Shown: positions 5,783-13,408, counted from the stretch's first letter. The stretch is 14,264 nucleotides of DNA from Hydrogenophaga sp. (GCA_021154985.1 JAJNQE010000113.1:1-14264); one strand, 5' to 3'. The notes: generated by a model not told the origin, from the letters alone. Numbers and translations: made by a program.

Positions 5783-6484
5783 ATGGCCTCCAAACCCAAT
5801 CCCCATTCCCGCTTCATTCCGCGCGAAGAAATCGAAGGCGTGGCCGCCTGGCATTTTTCGGCGGTGGACGGCAGCGACGCGCACCTGCACGCGCCCGCCA
5901 GCGACAAGACCGAGGGGGTGACGAGCGAAGCCTTGCAGGAAGCGCGTGAGCAGGCGTACGCCGAAGGCTTCGAGCGTGGGCACGAAGCCGGTGGACAGGA
6001 GGTGCGCGATGCGCTGGAAGCCACCGTGCGCAAGACCGCCGAAGAAACCGCGGTGCGCATGGCGCAACTGCTGCACAACACCAAAGACCACCTGAGGAAA
6101 AGCGAAGAGAAGATCTCGCGCCACATCCTGGAACTGGCCTGTGACCTGGCCCGCCAGGTGGTGCGCCAGGCCATCGCTGCCGATCCGCAGCACCTCAAGC
6201 CGGTGATTGCAGAAGCCCTGTCGCAACTGGTGGAGGACGGCCTGCCGGCCACCGTGCGCATGAACCCGGGCGACCTCGCGCTCATGAAAGGCGTGTTGCA
6301 GGAAACGCTCAACAGCCCGCTGCCCGAGTTCGTGGCCGACGCCCAGATCAGCCCCGGTGGCTGCCTGATCGAGTCGAGCACCTCGGCGGTGGACGCCACG
6401 ATTGAAAAACGCTGGTCGCGCGCTGTGGGCAACCTCGGCATGAACGTGGCCTGGAAGCAGAACTCCGGAGATGCCGATGTCTGA
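5783..6484 (+). CDS. fliH: Flagellar export ATPase regulator FliH
   Basis: A 233-residue cytoplasmic protein that dimerises, binds the ATPase FliI and tethers it to the export gate and C-ring. A lone early tryptophan (W23) is placed like the N-terminal tryptophans that bind FliN/FlhA. The segment AYAEGFERGHEAGG holds the FliH GxxxG repeats (G62, G66, G70). A long helical middle (about 72-130) leads to the C-terminal FliI-binding domain with LACDLARQVVRQAI, MNPGDLALM and ISPGGCLIES. The ATG at 5783 gives the usual N terminus (SRFIPREE); in-frame GTG 5741 and ATG 5747 would overlap fliG and lack a spaced ribosome site. The stop overlaps the fliI start by 8 bases, which indicates translational coupling. 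Confidence 0.92.
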   Translation: MASKPNPHSRFIPREEIEGVAAWHFSAVDGSDAHLHAPASDKTEGVTSEALQEAREQAYAEGFERGHEAGGQEVRDALEATVRKTAEETAVRMAQLLHNTKDHLRKSEEKISRHILELACDLARQVVRQAIAADPQHLKPVIAEALSQLVEDGLPATVRMNPGDLALMKGVLQETLNSPLPEFVADAQISPGGCLIESSTSAVDATIEKRWSRAVGNLGMNVAWKQNSGDADV

Positions 6485-7952
6485 CAGCACCTTTGGCACC
6501 GACAGCCGCTGGAGCCATTTCATGGACGACGTGCGGACGAACGCCGCCGTGGAAACCCCGCTGGAGGTGCGCGGCACGCTCACCCGCCTGGCTGGTCTGG
6601 TGCTCGAAGCCGTGGGCCTGAAGGTGCCGGTGGGATCGCAGTGCCTCATCGGCAACGGCAACAAGGCGCCGGTGCTGGCCGAGGTGGTGGGCTTCTCCAA
6701 CGACCGCGCCTTCCTCATGCCGGCGGGCGACACCCACGGCCTCTCCAGCGGAGCGAGCGTCACACCGCTGGCGCCCTACCGCACCGTGCCGCGCGTCGGC
6801 CACACCAACAAGCCGCCCTCGCCCGACGACCGCGGCACGCTGCGCCTGCCCTTGGGCAAGGGCCTGCTGGGCCGCGTGGTCGATTCGCACGGCAACCCCA
6901 TGGACCACATGGGCCCGATCACCGACGTGGACATCGAACCGATGGACCGGGCCCCGCTCAACGCCATGGACCGCGACCCGGTGCGCACCCCGCTGGACAC
7001 CGGCGTGCGCGCGATCAACGCCCTGCTCACCGTGGGCCGTGGCCAGCGCATTGGCCTGTTTGCCGGCTCCGGCGTGGGCAAGAGCGTGCTGCTGGGCATG
7101 ATGGCCCGCTACACCAAGGCCGACGTGATCGTGGTCGGCCTCATCGGCGAGCGCGGCCGCGAGGTGAAGGAATTCATTGAAGACATCCTGGGTGCCGAAG
7201 GCCGCAAGCGCTCGGTGGTGGTGGCGGCCCCGGCCGACGCGCCGCCGCTGGTGCGCATGCAGGGCGCGGCTTACGCCACGGCGATCGCCGAGCGCTTTCG
7301 CGACGATGGGCTCGACGTGCTGCTGCTCATGGACTCGCTCACCCGCTACGCCATGGCGCAGCGCGAGATTGCGCTGGCGATCGGTGAGCCGCCGGCCACC
7401 AAGGGCTACCCGCCCAGCTGCTTCGCCAAACTGCCGCAGCTGGTGGAGCGCAGCGGCAACGGCCTGAACGGCGTGGGTTCGATCACCGCCTTCTACACCG
7501 TGCTCTCCGAGGGCGACGACCAGCAGGACCCGATTGCAGACGCAGCGCGCGCCATCCTGGACGGCCACATCGTGCTCTCGCGCTCGCTCGCCGAGTCGGG
7601 CCACTTCCCGGCCATCGACGTGGAGGCCTCCGCCTCGCGGGTGATGCACAACGTGGCCGGTGCGGTGCACCTGGAGCTCGCGCGCAAGTTCCGCGGCGCC
7701 TACTCGCGCTACATCAAGAGCCGCGACCTGATCCAGCTCGGTGCCTACGTGCCCGGCAGCGACCCGGAAACCGACCGCGCCATCGTGCTCTACCCGGCCC
7801 TGCAGCGCTTTTTGATGCAGGACATGAACGAGGCCGCCACCCTGCCCGAAAGCCTGCAGCAGTTGCAGACCGCCTTGCAGGAAGACAAGGCCGGCAACGC
7901 CCAGCGCCAGAACCGACCCCACCACAACCCCTATGAAGGCAAGCAGGCATGA
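6477..7952 (+). CDS. fliI: Flagellum-specific export ATPase FliI
   Basis: A 491-residue F1-beta-like ATPase that, with FliH and FliJ, prepares export substrates at the cytoplasmic face of the gate. It shows Walker A AGSGVGKS (196-203, K202), the catalytic glutamate in GERGREVKEF (E225), and Walker B LLLMD (282-286, D286), followed by SLTRYAMAQREIALAIGEPP and KGYPPSCFAKLPQLVERSG. It is about 30 residues longer than enteric FliI, partly from a segment TNKPPSPDDRGTLRLP around 110-125 between the N-terminal barrel and the ATPase core. ATGCCGATG gives two starts: GGAG (6467-6470) abuts the first ATG but lies 6 bases before the second, so 6477 is preferred. It overlaps fliH by 8 bases and fliJ by ATGA. 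Confidence 0.97.
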   Translation: MSDSTFGTDSRWSHFMDDVRTNAAVETPLEVRGTLTRLAGLVLEAVGLKVPVGSQCLIGNGNKAPVLAEVVGFSNDRAFLMPAGDTHGLSSGASVTPLAPYRTVPRVGHTNKPPSPDDRGTLRLPLGKGLLGRVVDSHGNPMDHMGPITDVDIEPMDRAPLNAMDRDPVRTPLDTGVRAINALLTVGRGQRIGLFAGSGVGKSVLLGMMARYTKADVIVVGLIGERGREVKEFIEDILGAEGRKRSVVVAAPADAPPLVRMQGAAYATAIAERFRDDGLDVLLLMDSLTRYAMAQREIALAIGEPPATKGYPPSCFAKLPQLVERSGNGLNGVGSITAFYTVLSEGDDQQDPIADAARAILDGHIVLSRSLAESGHFPAIDVEASASRVMHNVAGAVHLELARKFRGAYSRYIKSRDLIQLGAYVPGSDPETDRAIVLYPALQRFLMQDMNEAATLPESLQQLQTALQEDKAGNAQRQNRPHHNPYEGKQA

Positions 7953-8422
7953 CCACGATCCAGACGCTCAACAAGGTCGTTGAAATCGCCGAGAAGCGCC
8001 GCGATGAAGCGCTGGGTGCGCTTGGGCAGATGCAGCGCGAGCTGCAGCTGGCGCAGGACCAGATGGACCAGTTGCAGGCCTACGCCCAAGAGGCCGAGCA
8101 GCGCTGGGCCGTGCGCAGCGCCGCCGGCGTGGACGCCGCGCTGCTGATGCACCACCGCCAGTTCATGGCAAAGATCGATCACGCGCTGGACTTCCAGCGT
8201 GGCGTGTTGCGCGAGCGCATGGAGATCATTGAACGCGCCCAGGGTCAGGTGCATGTGTGCGAACGCGACGTGGCCGGCCTGCGCAAGTTCACCGAGCGCA
8301 AGCAGCTCGCGGTGCAGCACCGCGTGCAGCGCCAGGACCAGAAAAACACCGACGAGATGGCGCTGGCCATCCACCTGCGCCAGAGCCTGGCGCGGGCGCA
8401 ACAGGAAGGCCTTCGCACATGA
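7949..8422 (+). CDS. fliJ: Flagellar export protein FliJ
   Basis: A 157-residue protein, almost wholly charged alpha-helix and expected to form a two-helix antiparallel coiled coil like the gamma subunit of F1-ATPase. FliJ sits in the FliI hexamer, links it to FlhA and recycles chaperones. Family features are the start TIQTLNKVVEIAEKRRDEAL, the Gln-rich first helix (ELQLAQDQMDQLQAYAQEAE), and the basic second helix ending RKFTERKQLAVQHRVQRQDQ. It starts inside the fliI stop and ends inside the fliK start (ATGA overlap at both ends), so its translation is coupled to both. Sequence alone is weak for this family; the position between fliI and fliK makes the call firm. Confidence 0.92.
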   Translation: MTTIQTLNKVVEIAEKRRDEALGALGQMQRELQLAQDQMDQLQAYAQEAEQRWAVRSAAGVDAALLMHHRQFMAKIDHALDFQRGVLRERMEIIERAQGQVHVCERDVAGLRKFTERKQLAVQHRVQRQDQKNTDEMALAIHLRQSLARAQQEGLRT

Positions 8423-9666
8423 GCACGACCAACGCCACCAGCGCCCCCAAGCCGGTGGAGAGCACCGCCAAACCGGCGCAGGGCCAGGCCCGCGCGCCCA
8501 AGGACAAAACCGACGGCGAGGACATGTTCTCCAGCCTGCTCAGCCTGCTGGCCAGCACGCAGGTGCTGCCCGAAGCCGCCACGCTCACCAGCGCGGTGAC
8601 AGACGAGTCCACCGCCCGCGACACCACCACGCCAGACGGCGCCGAGAACCCCTTCGCTGCGTTGCTGGGCTGGGGCTTGCCCGGCACGGGCAAGGACGCA
8701 GCAGGCCAGTCTGTCAGCACCGGCAGCGCAGGCGTTCCGGGCGCGGTGGGTTCGGCCGACCGCGCTGTCGACGCAAAGATCGACATCACCGGCATGACAC
8801 CGGTGGAGCCCGCTCCGCTGGAGACCGCACCGAAAGGCCAGGTGGCCCTGCCCGCGAACGCCACGCGCCCGGGCACACCCCAGGCCCCCACCCGGGCAGC
8901 CGAGGGGTTGACCAGCGTGAACCCCGGCATGCACTGGCGCCAGGGCAGCACCGAAACCGTGGCCATCCAGCAGGCGGTGAACCAGGCATCACAGGTGCGC
9001 AGCACGGTGGCGCTCAACGAGCGCTTTGGCCTCACGCCCGGCGTGCCACTGGCCCCCACCGACACGCGCGAGTCCAGCACCGAGGGCTTCAGCCTGAGCG
9101 CCACCACAGGCGCCGGCAGCCGCACGGCAGACACAGCGACCGCCGTGCCTGGCGCCACGGCGGGTGACACCGCCACAGGCTCGGACCACACCGGATCGGA
9201 CGCCGGCGCCTTCGAGCAGAAAGACGGATCCACCGGCAACCCGTTCGCCGATGCCAACGCCACGGAGGAACCCACCGTCACCCACTGGGGCACCCAGCAC
9301 CTGCGCCACGCCAGCCTGCGCGTGGGGGGTGAAGCGGACGAGCAAGCCATCGACATCCAGCTCTCGATGAAGGGGCAAGAGGTGCAGGTGGCGTTCAACA
9401 CCGACAGCGCCGAAGCGCGCGCCTCGCTGCGCGAACATGCGGGCGAATCGCTGGGCGATCTGCTGAACAAGAGCGGCATCCAGCTGGGTGGCGTGTCGGT
9501 GGGCGCACAGGGCCAGCCGGGATCGCGAGGCGACGAGGGCGCGGCGCGACACAGCGGTGTTCGGGGTGTGGCGATGTCCAGTCCATCACCCACCGCCGCT
9601 GCATCGCGGCCCGCTCAGACAGCACCCAGAGCCGACGGAAGCCAGCCGCTGGACGTGTTCGCCTGA
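8419..9666 (+). CDS. fliK: Flagellar hook-length control protein FliK
   Basis: A 415-residue secreted ruler that stops hook growth and switches the export gate to filament substrates by acting on FlhB. The first ~290 residues are low-complexity, rich in Ala, Thr, Gly, Pro and Ser with few hydrophobics, as in the FliK ruler part. The C-terminal core (about 293-360) contains LRHASLRVGGEADEQAIDIQ, KGQEVQVAFNTD and SLGDLLNKSGIQLGGVSVGA, which fits the Flg_hook domain, but the usual L-x-P-x-x-LG turn is replaced by VGGEADEQ. A Gln/Ser/Pro-rich tail follows. The ATG at 8419 lies within the fliJ stop; AGGAAGG (8403-8409) precedes it. It closes the first gene run; a repeat-bearing stretch of 300 bases follows. 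Confidence 0.9.
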   Translation: MSTTNATSAPKPVESTAKPAQGQARAPKDKTDGEDMFSSLLSLLASTQVLPEAATLTSAVTDESTARDTTTPDGAENPFAALLGWGLPGTGKDAAGQSVSTGSAGVPGAVGSADRAVDAKIDITGMTPVEPAPLETAPKGQVALPANATRPGTPQAPTRAAEGLTSVNPGMHWRQGSTETVAIQQAVNQASQVRSTVALNERFGLTPGVPLAPTDTRESSTEGFSLSATTGAGSRTADTATAVPGATAGDTATGSDHTGSDAGAFEQKDGSTGNPFADANATEEPTVTHWGTQHLRHASLRVGGEADEQAIDIQLSMKGQEVQVAFNTDSAEARASLREHAGESLGDLLNKSGIQLGGVSVGAQGQPGSRGDEGAARHSGVRGVAMSSPSPTAAASRPAQTAPRADGSQPLDVFA

Positions 9667-9674
9667 CAGCTCGT

Positions 9675-9830
9675 ACCCCCACGCTCCGCCGCTGCGCGGG
9701 TCGCTGCCCCCCCAAGGGGGCTGTTTCGCCTTGGGAACGGCCCGGCGGCAGATCAGCACCCCCACGCTCCGCCGCTTCGCGGGTCGCTGCCCCCAAGGGG
9801 GCTGTTTCGCCTTGGGAACGGCCCGGCGGC
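9675..9830 (+). repeat. Tandem direct repeat, two copies of 75 and 73 bases
   Basis: Copy 1 is 9675-9749 and copy 2 is 9758-9830, separated by 8 bases (period 83). They differ by one substitution (GCTGCGCGGG against GCTTCGCGGG) and by the C-run (seven against five C). Each copy holds an internal palindrome of a C-run, AA and GGGGGC. Copy 2 is closed by an outer stem GTTTCGCC (9804-9811) with GGCGAAAC (9828-9835) that copy 1 lacks, so copy 1 appears to have lost its end or the unit was duplicated without it. It shares CCGCTTCGCGG with the repeats at 2307 and 4612, but is otherwise a different element. It lies just after fliK, with no gene in it. Confidence 0.85.
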
Positions 9831-9840
9831 GAAACGGTGA

Positions 9841-9864
9841 ATAAGCGCCTTTTCGGGCGCTTAT
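9841..9864 (+). other. Perfect hairpin upstream of fliL
   Basis: ATAAGCGCC (9841-9849) pairs perfectly with GGCGCTTAT (9856-9864) around the six-base loop TTTTCG. It resembles the stem of a terminator for the fliF-fliK transcript but is not followed by a T-run on the plus strand (next bases CTGATG). A second, smaller dyad CACACGT (9910-9916) with ACGTGTG (9922-9928) lies between it and fliL. Either could be a transcript end, a stabiliser or an operator; the sequence does not decide. Confidence 0.5.
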
Positions 9865-9872
9865 CTGATGAC

Positions 9873-9898
9873 TGGCCCCAAGGCTGCAGCCCAATAAT
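9873..9898 (+). promoter_or_regulatory. Possible promoter elements for fliL-fliR
   Basis: Two overlapping readings exist. TGGCCCC-AAGG-CTGCA (9873-9888) has the GG-N10-GC core of a sigma-54 promoter and matches TGGCACG-N4-TTGCA at 9 of the 12 defined positions. Directly after it, AATAAT (9893-9898) is one base from the sigma-70 -10 consensus, and the same hexamer lies before fliF at 2858-2863; it has no good -35. A promoter here would sit about 70 bases before fliL and after the repeat-filled gap, where one would be expected if fliL starts a new transcript. In this lineage flagellar genes are usually under FlhDC with sigma-70, so the sigma-54 reading could well be chance in GC-rich DNA. Confidence 0.27.
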
Positions 9899-9966
9899 TC
9901 TTCAAACCCCACACGTTTCCCACGTGTGATGCCCTCCTCCCTGCGGGGGCTATTTGAAGGATGCCC

Positions 9967-10539
9967 ATGTCTGCTGCTGCCGCCACCGCCCCCGCTGCCG
10001 AAGCGCCGAAGAAAAGCAAGAAGCTGCTGTTCATCATCATTGGCGTGGTGGTGCTGGCGCTGATCGGCGCTGCGGGGGCCTTGTTCGTTCTCAAGAAAAA
10101 CACCGCCGAAGACGACGAGTACGCCGACGACGAGCCCGCGGCCCATGTGGCCAAGGACCCCAAGACCGCGCCGGTCTTCATGCCCCTGGAAAACATGGTG
10201 GTCAACCTCGCCGATCCCGGCGGCGGCCGCTTCATCCAGCTCGGGCTCACGCTGCAGTTGCAGGACGCCAAGACCGAAGCCGACGTGAAGATCTACATGC
10301 CCAGCATCCGCAGCCAGGTGCTGCTGCTGATCTCGCAACGCACCGCCGACGAGATGCTGCAGGTGCAGGGCAAGGCCAAGCTGGCCAAGGACATCATCGC
10401 GGCGATCTCGAACGAGATGGGCTACGAGGTGGTGGACCCGGAAGCCGAACACGCCGACGAAAAGCCGAAAAAGAAGAAGTCCAAGACGCCGCCCAACCCG
10501 GTGCAGGCGGTGCTGTTCTCCAGCCTCATCGTTCAGTGA
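9967..10539 (+). CDS. fliL: Flagellar basal body-associated protein FliL
   Basis: A 190-residue single-pass inner-membrane protein that surrounds the stator and steadies torque generation, important for swarming in several species. A short basic N terminus (APKKSKK) precedes one membrane helix at about 20-42 (LLFIIIGVVVLALIGAAGAL), then an acidic linker (EDDEYADDE) and the periplasmic domain from about 70, with FMPLENMVVNLADPGGGRFI and SIRSQVLLLISQRTADEM. A Lys-rich patch (EKPKKKKSK) lies near residues 160-168. ATGCCCATG offers two starts; AAGG (9957-9960) abuts the first and is 6 bases before the second, so 9967 is chosen. It begins the second compact run (fliL-fliR); fliM follows after 15 bases. 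Confidence 0.95.
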   Translation: MSAAAATAPAAEAPKKSKKLLFIIIGVVVLALIGAAGALFVLKKNTAEDDEYADDEPAAHVAKDPKTAPVFMPLENMVVNLADPGGGRFIQLGLTLQLQDAKTEADVKIYMPSIRSQVLLLISQRTADEMLQVQGKAKLAKDIIAAISNEMGYEVVDPEAEHADEKPKKKKSKTPPNPVQAVLFSSLIVQ

Positions 10540-10554
10540 CCCAGGCAGACCACC

Positions 10555-11559
10555 ATGGCTGACGCATTTCTGTCCCAGGAAGAGATTGACGCCCTGCTCG
10601 AAGGCGTCACGGGCGAGAGCCAGAAGCTCGCCAAGGAAGAGGCGCCCACCGGCTCGGTCCGCGACTACAACCTGAGCAGTCAGGAGCGCATCGTGCGCGG
10701 GCGCATGCCCACCATGGAGATCGTCAACGAGCGTTTCTCCCGCAACCTGCGTCTGGGCTTGTTCAATTTCATCCGCCGCAGCCCCGAGATTTCGGTGGGT
10801 GCGGTGCAGGTGCAGAAGTACAGCGCCTTCCTGCGCGAGCTGGTGGTGCCGACCAACTTCAACATCATGGCCATCCGTCCGCTGCGCGGCAACGGCCTGG
10901 TGGTGTGCGAACCCACCCTGCTCTTTGGCGTGATCGACAGCCTCTTTGGTGGCAACGGCAAGTTCCACACCCGCATTGAAGGCCGCGACTTCTCACCCAC
11001 CGAACAACGCGTGATCAACCGCCTGGTGGACGTGGTGTCCGAGGAATACAAAAAAGCCTGGCGCGGCGTGTACCCGATCGAGCTGTCGTACCAGCGCTCG
11101 GAGATGCAGCCCCAGTTCGCCACCATCGCCACACCCAGCGAGATCGTGGTCTCCACCAGCTTCACGCTGGAGATCGGCGACATCACCGGCTCGCTGCACA
11201 TCTGCATTCCCTACGCCACGCTGGAGCCCATCCGCGACGTGCTGTATTCCAGCGTGCAGGGCGACGCCATCGAGGTCGATCGCCGCTGGGTCAAGCTGCT
11301 CAGCCACGAGATCCAGGCCGCCGAGGTGACCATGGTCGCCGAGCTGGCGCAGACAGACGCCACGGTGGAGCAACTGCTGGCCATGCAGATCGGCGACTTC
11401 ATCGAACTCGATCGCAACCCCACCATCCAGGCGCATGTGGACGGGGTGCCGATCTTTGAAGGCCAATACGGCACCCACAAAGGCAAATACGCACTTCGCG
11501 TGGAGCGCAACCTGCGCGGAATCGATACGAACTGGCTCGGAGAAAACCATGTCCACTGA
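10555..11559 (+). CDS. fliM: Flagellar motor switch protein FliM
   Basis: A 334-residue C-ring protein that receives phosphorylated CheY and passes the switch signal to FliG. The N-terminal CheY-P binding peptide FLSQEEIDALL is at 5-15. The CheC-like middle domain follows with RIVRGRMPTMEIVNERFSRN, and FGGNGKFHTRIEGRDFSPTE holds the GGxG motif (132-135) that contacts FliG. The C-terminal SpoA domain (about 250-330) contains TVEQLLAMQIGDFIELDRNP. Length is normal. No strong ribosome site is visible before 10555, so translation may be coupled to fliL, which ends 15 bases earlier. Its last codons overlap the fliN start by 11 bases. Confidence 0.97.
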   Translation: MADAFLSQEEIDALLEGVTGESQKLAKEEAPTGSVRDYNLSSQERIVRGRMPTMEIVNERFSRNLRLGLFNFIRRSPEISVGAVQVQKYSAFLRELVVPTNFNIMAIRPLRGNGLVVCEPTLLFGVIDSLFGGNGKFHTRIEGRDFSPTEQRVINRLVDVVSEEYKKAWRGVYPIELSYQRSEMQPQFATIATPSEIVVSTSFTLEIGDITGSLHICIPYATLEPIRDVLYSSVQGDAIEVDRRWVKLLSHEIQAAEVTMVAELAQTDATVEQLLAMQIGDFIELDRNPTIQAHVDGVPIFEGQYGTHKGKYALRVERNLRGIDTNWLGENHVH

Positions 11560-11977
11560 AACCCCTTCACAAGAATCCATCGCTGACGACTGGGCGCAGG
11601 CCCTGGAAGAGCAGGCGGTCACCAGCGGCGACGCGAACGACGGCCCGCACGTCTTCGATGCCACGGCCACGCCCGTGCCTTCGGGCTCGGGCAGCAGCAG
11701 CGGCAACCCGATGCACGACATCCAGATGGTGCTGGACATTCCGGTGCAGCTCTCGGTGGAACTGGGTCGCACCCGCGTGCCGATCAAGTACATCCTGCAG
11801 CTCGCGCAGGGCTCCATCGTGGAGCTTGATGCACTCGCCGGCGAACCCATGGACGTGCTGGTCAACGGCTACCTGATCGCGCAGGGCGAGGTGGTGGTGG
11901 TGAACGACAAGTTCGGCATCCGCCTGACCGACATCGTGACGCCCTCGGAACGCATGAAACGCGTCAGTCGGACCTGA
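11549..11977 (+). CDS. fliN: Flagellar motor switch protein FliN
   Basis: A 142-residue C-ring protein that forms the lower ring with FliM and docks FliH-FliI complexes. The first ~54 residues are acidic and poorly conserved (SIADDWAQALEEQAV). The SpoA domain covers about 55-142: DIQMVLDIPVQLSVELGRTR, ILQLAQGSIVELDALAGEPM, DVLVNGYLIAQGEVVVVNDK, and the family end FGIRLTDIVTPSERMKRV. The ATG at 11549 has GGAG (11539-11542) with a 6-base spacer and lies inside the fliM end (11-base overlap). The open frame continues upstream but is there just the shadow of fliM. fliO begins three bases after the stop. Confidence 0.96.
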   Translation: MSTETPSQESIADDWAQALEEQAVTSGDANDGPHVFDATATPVPSGSGSSSGNPMHDIQMVLDIPVQLSVELGRTRVPIKYILQLAQGSIVELDALAGEPMDVLVNGYLIAQGEVVVVNDKFGIRLTDIVTPSERMKRVSRT

Positions 11978-11980
11978 TCC

Positions 11981-12337
11981 ATGTTGCAAAACGCTCTGCC
12001 CGCCCTGCTGCTGCTTGCCTTGATGGTGGGCCTGGCGTTCGCCCTCAAGTGGGCGCGGCGCCGCCTGCCCGGCATTGCCGGCCACAGCGGCCCGGCGCTG
12101 CACGTGCTCTCCAGCCTGTCGCTGGGGCCGCAGCAGCGCGTGGTCACGGTGCAGGTGGGTGAGGGTGCGGACCGCATCTGCCTGGTGCTCGGTGTGGCCG
12201 CGGGCAGCGTGACCGCGCTGCACCAGATGCCCTTGCCCGCCGAACTGCCCGCTGTGCCGGCGGACCCCTCTGCACCCGCTGCCGGCTTTGCCGCGCGGCT
12301 CTCACAACTCATGAAGGCCCCGAATGCGCCCCGTTAA
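11981..12337 (+). CDS. fliO: Flagellar export apparatus protein FliO
   Basis: A 118-residue protein that helps assemble the FliP ring of the export gate and is then not part of the core. One membrane helix near the N terminus (residues about 4-22, LPALLLLALMVGLAFALKWA) is followed by a basic stretch (RRRLP) and a small cytoplasmic domain with LHVLSSLSLGPQQRVVTVQV and RICLVLGVAAGSVTAL, which fit the family pattern. The tail is Pro/Ala-rich. FliO is weakly conserved, and the position between fliN and fliP makes the call firm. It starts three bases after the fliN stop and overlaps fliP by 14 bases. Confidence 0.9.
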   Translation: MLQNALPALLLLALMVGLAFALKWARRRLPGIAGHSGPALHVLSSLSLGPQQRVVTVQVGEGADRICLVLGVAAGSVTALHQMPLPAELPAVPADPSAPAAGFAARLSQLMKAPNAPR

Positions 12338-13118
12338 CCTGATGCGCGGCGGCCTCGTCTTCGGCGCGCTGGCGCTGCTGGCCGCCGGTGTGTGGGCCCA
12401 AGCCCTGCCCGTTCCCGCCGCACCGGCCGCCCCCGCCGTCGCAGGCCCCTCGCTGCCGCTGATGATCGGTCAGGGCAGTGGCAGCACCAGCTACTCGGTG
12501 CCGATCCAGACCCTGCTGTTCTTCACCGCGCTGTCCTTCCTGCCGGCCGTGCTGCTGCTCATGACGGGCTTCACCCGCATCGTGATCGTGCTGTCGCTGC
12601 TGCGCCAGGCGCTGGGCACACAATCGGCCCCACCCAACCAGGTGATCGTGGGTCTGTCGCTGTTCCTCACGCTGTTCGTGATGGGCCCCACGCTGGACAA
12701 GGTGTACGCCGACGCCTACGAGCCCTACTCGCGCAACGCCATCACCTTCGACCAGGCGCTGGACCGTGGCCAGGCGCCCATGCGCGCCTTCATGCTCAAG
12801 CAAACGCGCCAGTCGGACTTTGAACTCTTCGCCAAACTGGCCAAGTTGCCGAGCGATGTGACCGCCGAGAACGCGCCGTTTCGCGTGCTGGTGCCGGCCT
12901 TCGTCACCAGCGAACTCAAGACCGCATTCCAGATCGGTTTCATGATCTTCATCCCCTTCCTGGTGATCGACATGGTGGTCGCCAGCGTGCTGATGTCGCT
13001 GGGCATGATGATGCTGTCGCCGGTGCTGGTGGCGCTGCCGTTCAAGCTCATGCTCTTCGTGCTGGCCGATGGCTGGAACCTCCTCATCGGCTCATTGGCA
13101 GCCAGCTTTGCACAGTAG
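12324..13118 (+). CDS. fliP: Flagellar export gate protein FliP
   Basis: A 264-residue gate protein; five FliP with FliQ and FliR form the conduit through which flagellar proteins leave the cell. It begins with a likely cleavable signal peptide (GLVFGALALLAAGVWAQA, possible cut after A27), as in other FliP. It continues with PIQTLLFFTALSFLPAVLLL, MTGFTRIVIVLSLLRQALGT, PPNQVIVGLSLFLTLFVMGP and the C-terminal ELKTAFQIGFMIFIPFLVID and LMSLGMMMLSPVLVALPFKL. All are conserved family blocks. The start at 12324 lies inside fliO with AAGG (12314-12317) 6 bases upstream; the later ATG at 12342 has no such site. fliQ follows after six bases. Confidence 0.97.
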   Translation: MRPVNLMRGGLVFGALALLAAGVWAQALPVPAAPAAPAVAGPSLPLMIGQGSGSTSYSVPIQTLLFFTALSFLPAVLLLMTGFTRIVIVLSLLRQALGTQSAPPNQVIVGLSLFLTLFVMGPTLDKVYADAYEPYSRNAITFDQALDRGQAPMRAFMLKQTRQSDFELFAKLAKLPSDVTAENAPFRVLVPAFVTSELKTAFQIGFMIFIPFLVIDMVVASVLMSLGMMMLSPVLVALPFKLMLFVLADGWNLLIGSLAASFAQ

Positions 13119-13124
13119 GTAAAC

Positions 13125-13394
13125 ATGGATCCCCAAGCCGCTCTCACGATGGCGCAGAACGCGCTCTTCATGCTGCTCATGGTGGCCGCCCCGGTGCTGG
13201 CCACGGTGCTGGTGGTGGGCCTGGTGGTGAGCCTGTTCCAGGCCATCACGCAGATCAACGAGGCCACGCTGGCCTTTGTGCCCAAGTTGATCGCAGCCAT
13301 CGCGGTGTTCGCCATCGCCGGGCCGTGGATGATGACGACCATGGTCGAGTTCATCCGCAACACGATTTTGTCGATCCCCAACTACGCGATCTAG
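13125..13394 (+). CDS. fliQ: Flagellar export gate protein FliQ
   Basis: An 89-residue protein, four copies of which pack around the FliP-FliR core of the export gate. Two hydrophobic helices are seen at about 13-38 and 52-72, separated by the conserved polar loop QAITQINEATLAFVPKL. The length is exactly that of the family. It begins six bases after fliP; the weak ribosome site (AGTAGGT) overlaps the fliP stop, so coupling is likely. fliR starts 14 bases after its stop. Confidence 0.97.
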   Translation: MDPQAALTMAQNALFMLLMVAAPVLATVLVVGLVVSLFQAITQINEATLAFVPKLIAAIAVFAIAGPWMMTTMVEFIRNTILSIPNYAI

Positions 13395-13408
13395 ATCGCG
13401 CACCGGAC

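Noticed and set aside
2835..6441. Very long open frames on the minus strand opposite fliF, fliG and fliH (over 600 codons each)
   Set aside because: They are mirror images of well-recognised genes in GC-rich DNA, show His/Arg/Ala-rich or Ser/Arg-rich low-complexity translations with no family features, and cross gene borders.
8199..9167. Alternative Arg/Gly/His-rich open frame across fliJ and fliK
   Set aside because: It is a frame-shifted shadow of fliJ and fliK, whose ATGA-coupled frames and family features are clear.
9675..9830. CRISPR-like repeat arrangement
   Set aside because: There are only two long copies with an 8-base gap, no regular short repeats and spacers, and no cas genes.
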